From contig CAAGQJ010000030.1 of assembly GCA_900772095.1 (NCBI GenBank), positions 1-64,000 on the forward strand: a stretch of DNA of 64,000 nt, read 5' to 3'. Position numbers and translations under genes: made by a program. The notes beneath the pieces were generated by a model. The model made no database searches, had not been told where the DNA came from, and saw only the letters and a program-made list of their open reading frames with translations. Shown piece by piece: positions 56,854 to 64,000 of this stretch (position 1 is its first letter; each line of letters begins with the position of its first letter). Source of the stretch: Bacilli bacterium (GTDB lineage: Bacteria; Bacillota_I; Bacilli_A; RF39; UBA660).

Positions 56854-59790
56854 ATGTATTTGAAGGAAATAAAAATTTCTGGTTTTAAGTCTTTTGCAGA
56901 TAAAATTAGTTTAAATTTAGATGATAATATTACTTGTATAGTTGGTCCGAATGGTTCTGGTAAGAGTAATATTGTTGATGCTGTTAAATGGGTTTTAGGA
57001 GAGCAATCAGTTAAAAATCTTCGTGGTTCAAAAGCTATGACAGATGTTATATTTTCTGGTAGTAAATCTAGAAATCCACTTAATTTAGCAAGTGTATCTT
57101 TAGTATTTGATAATAGTGATTCTTATATATCTTTACCTTATACTGAAATATCTATTACTAGAAAGGTTTATAGAAGTGGGGAAAATGAATATTATTTAAA
57201 TAATGAAAAGTGTAGATTAAAGGATATATATGATTTGTTTTTAGATAGTGGTATGGGGAGATATGCTTTTAATATTATTTCTCAGGGTGAAGTAGAAAAA
57301 GTAATTAGTAATTCTCCATATGAAAGAAGGGTTATTTTTGAAGAAGCTGCCGGAGTTTTAAAGTATAAGAAGAGAAAAGAGGAAGCATTAAGGAAACTTG
57401 AAAAGACTAATGAGAATTTAACAAGAGTAAAAGATATTAAAGCAGAACTTGATAGTCAAATTGAGCCTTTAAGGGAACAAAGTAAAAAGGCTAAAGAGTA
57501 TTTGGATAAAAAGGAAAAATTAGAAAATATAGAAATATCTTTGATTGCTAGTGATTTAGAAAAACTTAATATAGAGTATGAAAAAAATACAAAGGATATA
57601 GAAGAATTACAAAATGAAATTATTAAAACGAGTACTAATTCTTCTAATTCTGATGTGCTTTTAGAAAAGAAAAAAGAGGAACTTAATAAAGTAAATGAGA
57701 AGATGGTTTCACTTAATAATAGTTATTTATCTTTAAGTAAAGAAGAGGAAAAATTAAATGGACAAAAGAATATTATTAAGGAAAGGAGTAAATATAGTGC
57801 TGAAAGTTCTAAAGTTCATGATAATATAGTTAGTTTAAAGGAACAAAGTTTTTCTATTAATAATAAAATGCTTTCTTTAAAAATGGATATTAGTGTTTTG
57901 GAAAATAAAATTAATGATATTGATTTGTTAATAGATAATGAGAATAAGGATTTAAAAGAGAAACTTAATGAAAGAAAGGATTTGGAGAGTAAGATTTATT
58001 CTTCTAATATGGAAATTAATAGTTTAGATTATAAAATTAAGTCTCTTACTAATTATATAGAAGAGGGTGGAAATATTAATGTAAATGCTAAAAAGGTTCT
58101 TGCTAATCCTCGTATAAAGGGTATTCATAATGTTATAAGTAAACTTGTTAATATTTCATCTGATAAAATGATTGCTTTGGATTCTATAATGGTTGGTTCT
58201 AAAGATTATGTTGTTGTAGATACTCCAGAGGTTGCTAAATCATGTATTAATTATTTAAAAGAGAATGGGCTTGGAAGAGTTACTTTTTATCCTATTAGTG
58301 TTATAAAGAAAAGATATATTGATAATGATACAATTGATGTATTAAGTTCTAGTCAAGGGTATATAGATGTACTTGCTAATTTATTAGAGTATGATGATAA
58401 ATATAAAGATATTGTTTATAATTTGTTTGGTAATGTTATACTTGTTGATAGTTTGGATAATGCAAATATAATTGCTAAGAAAATTAATAATAAATATAGA
58501 ATAGTAACGCTTACTGGGGAACTTATTAATGTAGGTGGTTCTGTTACTGGGGGTACTATTAAAGTTAAATCTGTTATAAGTGAGAAATATGAATTACAGA
58601 ATTTAATTTCGAAAAAAGCACATTTAATTTTATCTAGGGATAAAGATAGTAAAATACTTGAGGATTTAATTTCTAAGGAAAAAGAAAAGCAAGTAAAAAT
58701 TATGGAAATAGAGAAAAATAAAATTTTGTGTAGTGAAGAATTAGATGGCAAGAAATTAACTTATGAGAAGTATTCTAAGGATTATGAGGATATAACTTTG
58801 GAATTTAATAATCTTAATAATTTAGTTAAGGATAATTTTAGTAGTGAGGAAGATAAAATTATTACTAAGTATTATGAGGTTTTGGGTAAAAGAGAAGATT
58901 TAGAAAAGCAAGTTAAGTTAGTTATGGATTTAAGAGATAAACTTACCTTTGAAATTGATGAAATTAATGCTAAGTATAGGACTATTAATTCTAATCTAAG
59001 AACTTTGGAAAATACTTTGAAGGAGAAGGAAATTAATAATACTAAAATAAGTGTTAAAATGGATAATATGCTTTCTATATTAAGTGAGAATTATTCTATT
59101 ACTTTTGAAAAGGCACGTGCTAATTATATATTAGAAATTGATGAGAATATTGCTAGGAAGACAGTTAATGAACTTAAAGGTATTATTAAAAAACTTGGTG
59201 ATGTTAATGTTGGTTCAATTGAGGAGTTTGAAAGGGTTAATGCACGTTATGAGTTTTTAACAAAACAGACTAATGATTTAGAGAGTGCAATTAGTACTTT
59301 GCTTAATATTATTGATGAATTAGATGAAGTAATGAAGAATGAGTTTTTAAATACTTTTAAGGAAATTGAAGTGGAATTTGATAAGGTGTTTAAGGATTTA
59401 TTTGGAGGTGGGGAAGCTAAACTTAAACTTACTGATAAATCTAATATATTAGAAACTGGAATAGATATAGTTGTTACTCCTCCTGGTAAAAAGATTTCTA
59501 GTATTTCTCTTTTATCTGGTGGAGAGAAGACTTTGACTGCGATTAGTTTGTTATTTGCTATATTAAATGTTAAGAAGATACCTTTTTGTTTATTTGATGA
59601 GGTCGAGGCAGCGCTTGATGAGAATAATGTTGATAAGGTTGGAGCATATTTTAAGAAGTATATTGGTAAAACTCAATTAATTATTATTACTCATAAGAAA
59701 AAAACTATGGAGTATGCTAATACTTTGTATGGTATAACTATGCAAGAATCTGGGGTATCTAAGTTAGTAAGTGTTAAATTAGTTGATTAA
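56854..59790 (+). CDS. smc: Chromosome segregation protein SMC (short form)
   Basis: SMC forms the ring-shaped ATPase that organises the chromosome with ScpA and ScpB. Walker A GPNGSGKSN is at 31-39, the Q-loop and GRYAFNIISQGEVEK follow, the hinge lies at about 420-560 (NPRIKGIHNVISKLV, then GGSVTGGTIK), and the signature LSGGEKT begins at 887 with Walker B LFDEVEAALD. Only 978 residues are present, against about 1190 in B. subtilis, and the missing length is in both coiled-coil arms. ATG 56854 follows AGAAGGTGA. Confidence 0.95.
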   Translation: MYLKEIKISGFKSFADKISLNLDDNITCIVGPNGSGKSNIVDAVKWVLGEQSVKNLRGSKAMTDVIFSGSKSRNPLNLASVSLVFDNSDSYISLPYTEISITRKVYRSGENEYYLNNEKCRLKDIYDLFLDSGMGRYAFNIISQGEVEKVISNSPYERRVIFEEAAGVLKYKKRKEEALRKLEKTNENLTRVKDIKAELDSQIEPLREQSKKAKEYLDKKEKLENIEISLIASDLEKLNIEYEKNTKDIEELQNEIIKTSTNSSNSDVLLEKKKEELNKVNEKMVSLNNSYLSLSKEEEKLNGQKNIIKERSKYSAESSKVHDNIVSLKEQSFSINNKMLSLKMDISVLENKINDIDLLIDNENKDLKEKLNERKDLESKIYSSNMEINSLDYKIKSLTNYIEEGGNINVNAKKVLANPRIKGIHNVISKLVNISSDKMIALDSIMVGSKDYVVVDTPEVAKSCINYLKENGLGRVTFYPISVIKKRYIDNDTIDVLSSSQGYIDVLANLLEYDDKYKDIVYNLFGNVILVDSLDNANIIAKKINNKYRIVTLTGELINVGGSVTGGTIKVKSVISEKYELQNLISKKAHLILSRDKDSKILEDLISKEKEKQVKIMEIEKNKILCSEELDGKKLTYEKYSKDYEDITLEFNNLNNLVKDNFSSEEDKIITKYYEVLGKREDLEKQVKLVMDLRDKLTFEIDEINAKYRTINSNLRTLENTLKEKEINNTKISVKMDNMLSILSENYSITFEKARANYILEIDENIARKTVNELKGIIKKLGDVNVGSIEEFERVNARYEFLTKQTNDLESAISTLLNIIDELDEVMKNEFLNTFKEIEVEFDKVFKDLFGGGEAKLKLTDKSNILETGIDIVVTPPGKKISSISLLSGGEKTLTAISLLFAILNVKKIPFCLFDEVEAALDENNVDKVGAYFKKYIGKTQLIIITHKKKTMEYANTLYGITMQESGVSKLVSVKLVD

Positions 59791-59799
59791 TGTTAAAAA

Positions 59800-59821
59800 A
59801 AGGTTCACAATTGTGAACTTT
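59800..59821. terminator. Bidirectional terminator between smc and def
   Basis: GTTCAC AATT GTGAAC (59803-59818) forms a perfect stem, with A residues to the left and T residues to the right. Confidence 0.85.
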
Positions 59822-60372
59822 TATATTGCTCGATAAATATCTTCGTATTTGTATGGGTCTTTTTTATCTATTCTATCTATAAATAAAATTCCATTTAAGT
59901 GGTCTATTTCGTGTTCGAAGGCAATTGCTAATTCTTCTCTTGCTCTTATTTTAATTTTGTTGCCTTCCATGTCATAACCTTCGACTGTTACTCTTGCATG
60001 TCTTGGTACAATGCCTTCGACATCTCTATTAATACTTAGACATCCTTCACCTTCGTCTACATAAATCATTTCTTCTGATGTTGATACTATTTTTGGATTT
60101 ATGATTATGTAGTTTTTAAATGTTTCTTTTATTTCTTGTTCGTGTACTACAACAAAGTATCTTTTATCTATACCAAGTTGAATAGCAGATAATCCCATTC
60201 CTGGTCTTAAGTTATATTTTTTTGCTAATTTGTCTATTTGACTATTTGTTAGATATTCAATCATTAATTTAATAGTTTCTTTATCTTTTTTGTCTAATGG
60301 AAAGGTTACTTCTTTACTTATTAATCGTAATCTTTTATCTTTTTCATCTATTATATCTTTATTAGTCAACAT
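59821..60372 (-). CDS. def: Peptide deformylase
   Basis: Def removes the formyl group from nascent proteins. The three motifs are GMGLSAIQLG (motif 1, with S in place of the usual A), EGCLSINRD (motif 2, metal cysteine) and HEIDHLNG (motif 3, two metal histidines and the catalytic glutamate). The 183-residue length fits the Gram-positive type II enzyme. GAGGTGG precedes the start. Confidence 0.96.
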   Translation of the reverse strand: MLTNKDIIDEKDKRLRLISKEVTFPLDKKDKETIKLMIEYLTNSQIDKLAKKYNLRPGMGLSAIQLGIDKRYFVVVHEQEIKETFKNYIIINPKIVSTSEEMIYVDEGEGCLSINRDVEGIVPRHARVTVEGYDMEGNKIKIRAREELAIAFEHEIDHLNGILFIDRIDKKDPYKYEDIYRAI

Positions 60373-60395
60373 ACAACCACCTCAAAATCACGTAT

Positions 60396-60404
60396 ATTAT
60401 ATCA
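60396..60404 (-). promoter_or_regulatory. Extended -10 promoter of def
   Basis: On the minus strand TGA precedes TATAAT (60396-60401 on the + strand reads ATTATA), about 25 bases before the def start. Confidence 0.55.
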
Positions 60405-60405
60405 T

Positions 60406-60435
60406 AAAAAAAGAGAAATAGCAATGTATTTCTCC
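60406..60435 (-). terminator. Terminator of the YjcZ-like gene
   Basis: On the minus strand GAGAAAT and ATTTCTC pair around eight bases and run into seven T residues. Confidence 0.75.
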
Positions 60436-60448
60436 TAGTTTAGGATAA

Positions 60449-60622
60449 TTAGTTCCAATTTCTGGCGCCAATTATGATTATTAATAAAATAAATAATACT
60501 AAGATGATTGCATATCCACTGCCGTATCCACCATAGTATCCTCCACCACATGTGTTAACTGGAGTACCACCACAGCAGCTGCCTGCGTTGCCATATCCAT
60601 AAGAGTTTCCGTAATAATACAT
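60449..60622 (-). CDS. YjcZ-type small glycine/tyrosine-rich membrane protein
   Basis: The 57-residue protein has a head rich in Tyr, Gly and Cys (MYYYGNSYGYGNAG, two CC/C sites) and a C-terminal hydrophobic segment, SGYAIILVLFILLIIIIGA, the hallmark of the YjcZ/YhfR sporulation-associated family found in spore proteomes. The site AGGAGG lies seven bases before the ATG. It is a single-gene unit divergent from ftsW and is likely expressed during sporulation. Confidence 0.8.
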   Translation of the reverse strand: MYYYGNSYGYGNAGSCCGGTPVNTCGGGYYGGYGSGYAIILVLFILLIIIIGARNWN

Positions 60623-60752
60623 AGACAAGCCTCCTTTTATTTATCTAATATAGTTTACTAGATTAGTCAATTTTTGACACTACAAAAAACTATATTTTAG
60701 AAAATGTTTAAAAATTTATTAAATTATGTTATTATTATAATGAGGAAAAAGT

Positions 60753-61895
60753 ATGATTAAAATATTGAAAAATTTGGATAAAAAACTTTTAATTGTTACT
60801 ATTATTTTGTTTGCAATAGGACTTGTTATGATTTATTCATCTTCTAATGTAACTGCATACATGGATGATGCGCCTCCAAGTGCTTATTTTATGAGACAGT
60901 TGTTATTTTTAGGAGCAGGGCTTGTTATTTCTTTAGTTATAATAAAGTTTAATACAAAAACGTATTCACTTATTTCATGGCTTGCAACTATGACAATATC
61001 TATTATTTTGGTTTGTTTATTTTTATATGGTACTGCTGTTAATGGTGTGTATGGGTGGATAGGCTATAATGGATTTGGGGTACAACCTAGTGAATTTGTT
61101 AAAATATCAATAATAGTATTACTTGCTACTTATTATGACCAAAATAAGGATTATGGTGATGACTTAAAAAAGATGTTGCTTCCTTTGGGTGTTGTTTTTT
61201 TAGTTACTTTATTTATTGTTCTTCAAAAGGATTTGGGGACTGCTTTTATTTTTTTGGTACTTTCTTTATGTATTTTCTTTATGTCTCCAACTTCAAAAAA
61301 AATTAAGAGAGGGGTATTCTTTTTAGGAGTTTTTTCAGTTATATTACTTGTTTTAGTTTTATTAGTTGGTGGGGATAAAGTACTTGATAGTAATAAATTA
61401 GATAGGTTTAATTTTGCAAAACCTTGTGAAAGGTATTTAGATAGTGGAAATCAGTTATGTAATGCTTATATTGCTATAAATGGTGGAGGTTTGTTTGGTA
61501 AGGGTATTGGAAATAGTACTCAAAAGTATTTATATTTACCTGAATCTCATACTGATTTTATATTTGCTATATTTGTTGAAGAGTGTGGTTTAATTGGGGT
61601 AGTAGTGTTGTTTTGTTTATATATATTTTTACTTCTTAGAATAGTTGCTATTGGTAGTAATACTGATAGAATATTATATAAATTAATTTGTTATGGTGTT
61701 GCTATATATTTGTTTTTGCATATTATAATTAATTTAGGTGGAGTAATGGGAATTATACCTATTACTGGTGTGCCACTTGCTTTTATTAGTTATGGTGGTA
61801 GTTTTTGTTGGTGTACAATTATAGCACTTACTTTGGTACAAAGAGTTCAGTATGAAATGAAAATGCAAAAAGTTAAAAGTTTGAAAAAAGTTTAA
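60753..61895 (+). CDS. SEDS-family peptidoglycan polymerase (FtsW/RodA/SpoVE)
   Basis: The 380-residue protein has about ten membrane helices and SEDS motifs: YGWIGYNGFGVQPSEFVKIS, VLQKDLGTAF (the catalytic aspartate loop), LPESHTDFIFAIFVEE and ITGVPLAFISYGGS. SEDS proteins polymerise glycan strands with a class B PBP. The LPESHTDFIFA block fits FtsW, RodA and SpoVE alike, so I do not assign one. No PBP gene adjoins it. Confidence 0.9.
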   Translation: MIKILKNLDKKLLIVTIILFAIGLVMIYSSSNVTAYMDDAPPSAYFMRQLLFLGAGLVISLVIIKFNTKTYSLISWLATMTISIILVCLFLYGTAVNGVYGWIGYNGFGVQPSEFVKISIIVLLATYYDQNKDYGDDLKKMLLPLGVVFLVTLFIVLQKDLGTAFIFLVLSLCIFFMSPTSKKIKRGVFFLGVFSVILLVLVLLVGGDKVLDSNKLDRFNFAKPCERYLDSGNQLCNAYIAINGGGLFGKGIGNSTQKYLYLPESHTDFIFAIFVEECGLIGVVVLFCLYIFLLLRIVAIGSNTDRILYKLICYGVAIYLFLHIIINLGGVMGIIPITGVPLAFISYGGSFCWCTIIALTLVQRVQYEMKMQKVKSLKKV

Positions 61896-61952
61896 ATATA
61901 ACAAGGTGAAGTTAATACTTTCTACTAATAATATAGTAGGAGGTATTTTTAT

Positions 61953-62657
61953 ATGGAAAGATTTAAAGAGTTTATTGAAGAAAAGAAAATAATTGTTTTA
62001 GGAGGGTTGTTTTTACTAATTTTTGTTATTCAAGGTTTTATGTTTTGTTACTTTTATTTTGAGGATGATGTAGTTGATGAGCCATTAAAGGATGATGTTA
62101 TTTTAAAAGATAATGAAGATAAGAATGATGAAGAAGTAATTTTGGAAACAAAGTTTTTTTATGTTGATGTTAAGGGTGAAGTTAAAAAACCTGGTACATA
62201 TAAACTAGAGGAGGGTAAAAGAGTTATTGATGCGATTAAATCTGCTGGAGGACTTACAAAGAATGCTGATACAAGTGTTAATAATCTTAGTTTAAAAATT
62301 AAAGATGAGATGGTGATTGTAATTTATAGTAAAGATGATGTTATTAATTTTACTAAGGTTAAGGAAAAAGAGGCATTAATTACTGAAAATTGTAATAAAA
62401 AAAGTAATGATGTTAGGAATGATACTTGTATTCAGGATAATAATAGTGATGATTTAAAAGATAGTAAACTTATTTCTATTAACACTGCGAGTTTAGAAGA
62501 ATTAATGACTGTTAATGGTATTGGTGAGGCTAAAGCAATTTCAATAATTGAGTATAGAGAGAAGAATGGTTTGTTTAAAGATATTTCAGAAATAAAGAAT
62601 GTTTCTGGTATTGGTGAAGCTTTGTATGAAAAAATTAAAGATTATATTACGACATAA
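61953..62657 (+). CDS. comEA: Competence DNA receptor ComEA
   Basis: ComEA binds incoming double-stranded DNA at the outer membrane face. One membrane anchor (about 14-34) is followed by an acidic linker, an SLBB domain (FYVDVKGEVKKPGTYKLEEG) and a C-terminal helix-hairpin-helix pair (INTASLEELMTVNGIGEAKA and NVSGIGEALYEKI). The 234-residue length and order are standard. ComEC follows with an overlap. Confidence 0.95.
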   Translation: MERFKEFIEEKKIIVLGGLFLLIFVIQGFMFCYFYFEDDVVDEPLKDDVILKDNEDKNDEEVILETKFFYVDVKGEVKKPGTYKLEEGKRVIDAIKSAGGLTKNADTSVNNLSLKIKDEMVIVIYSKDDVINFTKVKEKEALITENCNKKSNDVRNDTCIQDNNSDDLKDSKLISINTASLEELMTVNGIGEAKAISIIEYREKNGLFKDISEIKNVSGIGEALYEKIKDYITT

Positions 62658-64000
62658 GGTTTTTTGTGCTATTTTACTTTGTATTGCTTTTGTATATTTT
62701 ATTTTATATAGTAATAATTCTATAGAAAGTATTTATAGTAATTTTAATTTAGAAGAGTTTGTAATTGTTAATATAAAAAGTGATAGTAAAAAACAAGTTT
62801 TAACTTTAAAGGGTAAAGAAAGAGTGATTGGTAATTATTATGGTGAAGATAATTTTTCTATAGGTGATATTGTTAGAGTAAGTGGTGATAAATATGAACT
62901 TATTAATAATACAGTACCTAATACTTTTAATTATAAGAAGTATTTATATAATCAGGGAATATATAATTTTATTAATATAAAGGAAATAGAATTAGTAAGT
63001 AGGGGAAAGAATATATTTTATAAAATTAAGAATTTTGCTTTTACTAGGAGTACTAAGATTAAGAAATCTTATTCTTATATTAATGGTTTACTTCTTGGTG
63101 ATAATTCAAATATAGAAGCAAATATTAAGACAAGTTATCAGGAAAATGGTATTAGTCATTTATTTGCTATATCTGGACTTCATGTATCTTTTTTAATATT
63201 ATTAATTGATTTTATTTTAAAGAGAGTAATTAAAGTAGTTAATTTAAGATATGTAATCATAATATTATTTTTGCTATTTTACATGTTTTTAACTGGATAT
63301 TCTATGTCTATATTAAGGAGTGCTATATTTACTATATTGTTATCTATTAATAAGATATTTAAAATTGAAATTGAAACTATTAATATTTTGATTTTTACTT
63401 TAGTTATTATTTTGTTTATTAATCCATTGTATTTGTATAATATAGGACTTTTGTTTTCATTTGTTATAACTTTTTATCTTATATGTTTTTCTAAGATTAT
63501 AAATGGTAACTTTTTTAGAAAGATATTTATTACGTCTTTTATAGCATTTGTTGTAAGTTTTCCTATTGTTATTAACAATTTTTATCAGGTTAATTTCTTA
63601 TCTATAGTTTATAATGTGTTTTTTGTTCCTTTTGTTTCTTATATTATATTGCCTTTAGTTATTTGTACTTTTATTTTTCCTTTTTTAGATAATGTTTTAT
63701 ATGTTTTTATTTTTGCTTTAGAAAAGATTTCTATGTTTTTAAATGGTATAGGTTTTTCTAAAGTTATATTTTGTAAAATGAGTTTATTGTCTATAATTAT
63801 TTATTATTTATTAGTGACATTTGTTTTAGTTTTGTATAAAAAAGGGAAAGCTAAGTATTTGTTTTTAATTTTAGTGTTTATGATTGTTCATTATTTTTTA
63901 CCTTTTAATAGAGAGGATTATTTTATGATGTTTGATGTGGGGCAAGGTGATAGTAGCCTATTATATATTAACCACAAGGTAACTTTAATTGATACGGGCG
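62626..64000 (+). CDS. comEC: DNA uptake channel ComEC, N-terminal part (cut by window end)
   Basis: The start ATG 62626 lies inside the comEA end, with GGTGAAG at 62612-62618. The visible 458 residues include a soluble OB-like N-domain, the competence transmembrane region (NGISHLFAISGLHVSFLI, then FLTGYSMSILRSAIFTILL), and the beginning of the metallo-beta-lactamase-like domain (MMFDVGQGDSSLLY, then LIDTG) at the window edge. No stop occurs before base 64000. ComEC moves one DNA strand into the cytoplasm. Confidence 0.93.
   Translation, partial: MKKLKIILRHKVFCAILLCIAFVYFILYSNNSIESIYSNFNLEEFVIVNIKSDSKKQVLTLKGKERVIGNYYGEDNFSIGDIVRVSGDKYELINNTVPNTFNYKKYLYNQGIYNFINIKEIELVSRGKNIFYKIKNFAFTRSTKIKKSYSYINGLLLGDNSNIEANIKTSYQENGISHLFAISGLHVSFLILLIDFILKRVIKVVNLRYVIIILFLLFYMFLTGYSMSILRSAIFTILLSINKIFKIEIETINILIFTLVIILFINPLYLYNIGLLFSFVITFYLICFSKIINGNFFRKIFITSFIAFVVSFPIVINNFYQVNFLSIVYNVFFVPFVSYIILPLVICTFIFPFLDNVLYVFIFALEKISMFLNGIGFSKVIFCKMSLLSIIIYYLLVTFVLVLYKKGKAKYLFLILVFMIVHYFLPFNREDYFMMFDVGQGDSSLLYINHKVTLIDTG

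Noticed and set aside
60736..60741. TATAAT as the ftsW/rodA promoter
   Set aside because: It lies only 11 bases before the start codon and would put transcription inside the ribosome binding region.
1..64000. CRISPR array, rRNA operon, prophage or transposase
   Set aside because: No spaced repeat series, rRNA-like sequence, capsid/terminase gene or transposase frame is visible; only the small repeat-bounded cassette suggests mobility.

Overview
The window is very AT-rich, and 44 of the genes run on the + strand. The exceptions are three minus-strand islands at 53571-54655, 55435-56740 and 59821-60622. The sequence points to an endospore-forming member of the Bacillota, on a Bacilli-type branch, probably uncultured. 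Evidence: a T-box leader in front of valS, the programmed frameshift in prfB, Spo0A with its DNA-binding domain, the coat protein CotE directly downstream of miaB as in Bacillus subtilis, a YjcZ-type small glycine-rich protein, AGGAGG-type ribosome binding sites and full peptidoglycan machinery. TGA is a stop codon (prfB frameshift site, several gene ends), so this is genetic code 11 and not the mycoplasma code. I cannot name the genus.

Layout. 1-1220 is decayed accessory DNA: the 3' end of a RhuM-like gene, a remnant of a SEC-C zinc motif and a frameshifted helix-turn-helix regulator. 1206-3170 is an intact PfkB kinase-SIS fusion. 3349-8519 holds a J-domain protein, a D,D-carboxypeptidase split by an in-frame TAG, prfB and two YitT-type membrane proteins. 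8656-16143 is a dense run: ftsE-ftsX-PcsB-like hydrolase, then uvrA-lgt-trxB and a 34-residue membrane peptide. 16145-19605 is a T-box, an HD hydrolase and valS. 19832-24232 is the str-type operon rpsL-rpsG-fusA followed by tuf. 24302-30424 holds an acyl-CoA synthetase-like enzyme, a degenerate hybrid histidine kinase, an ankyrin-like protein and a GNAT protein. 30513-33747 is miaB-cotE, interrupted by a 1.2 kb cassette bounded by a perfect 33-bp direct repeat and carrying a zeta-toxin-like ATPase. 33859-36956 holds rpsP-khpA, tRNA-Ala, uvsE and glyA.

37008-40428 is infC-rpmI-rplT, rpsB and tsf. Here L20 and S2 both carry an extra C-terminal Rho_N/SAP-like domain. 40526-45064 is a five-gene operon of unknown proteins. 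45138-52580 holds frr, dinB, pgk, tpiA, spo0A, an AAA/DUF4143-type ATPase and gpmI. 52659-56740 holds a zinc-ribbon/DUF4352 membrane protein, a ZnuA-like lipoprotein lacking the usual histidines, yidD, rnc, gmk and a protein with three 42-residue repeats. 56854-64000 holds a short smc, def, the YjcZ-like gene, ftsW/rodA, comEA and the start of comEC.

Most of the window is core biology: translation, lower glycolysis, wall synthesis, division, DNA uptake and sporulation control. The strongest candidates for new biology are the shared L20/S2 tails, the repeat-bounded toxin-like cassette, the unknown operon at 40.5-45.1 kb, the PfkB-SIS fusion and two proteins that kept their fold while losing key residues (the histidine kinase and the ZnuA-like lipoprotein).
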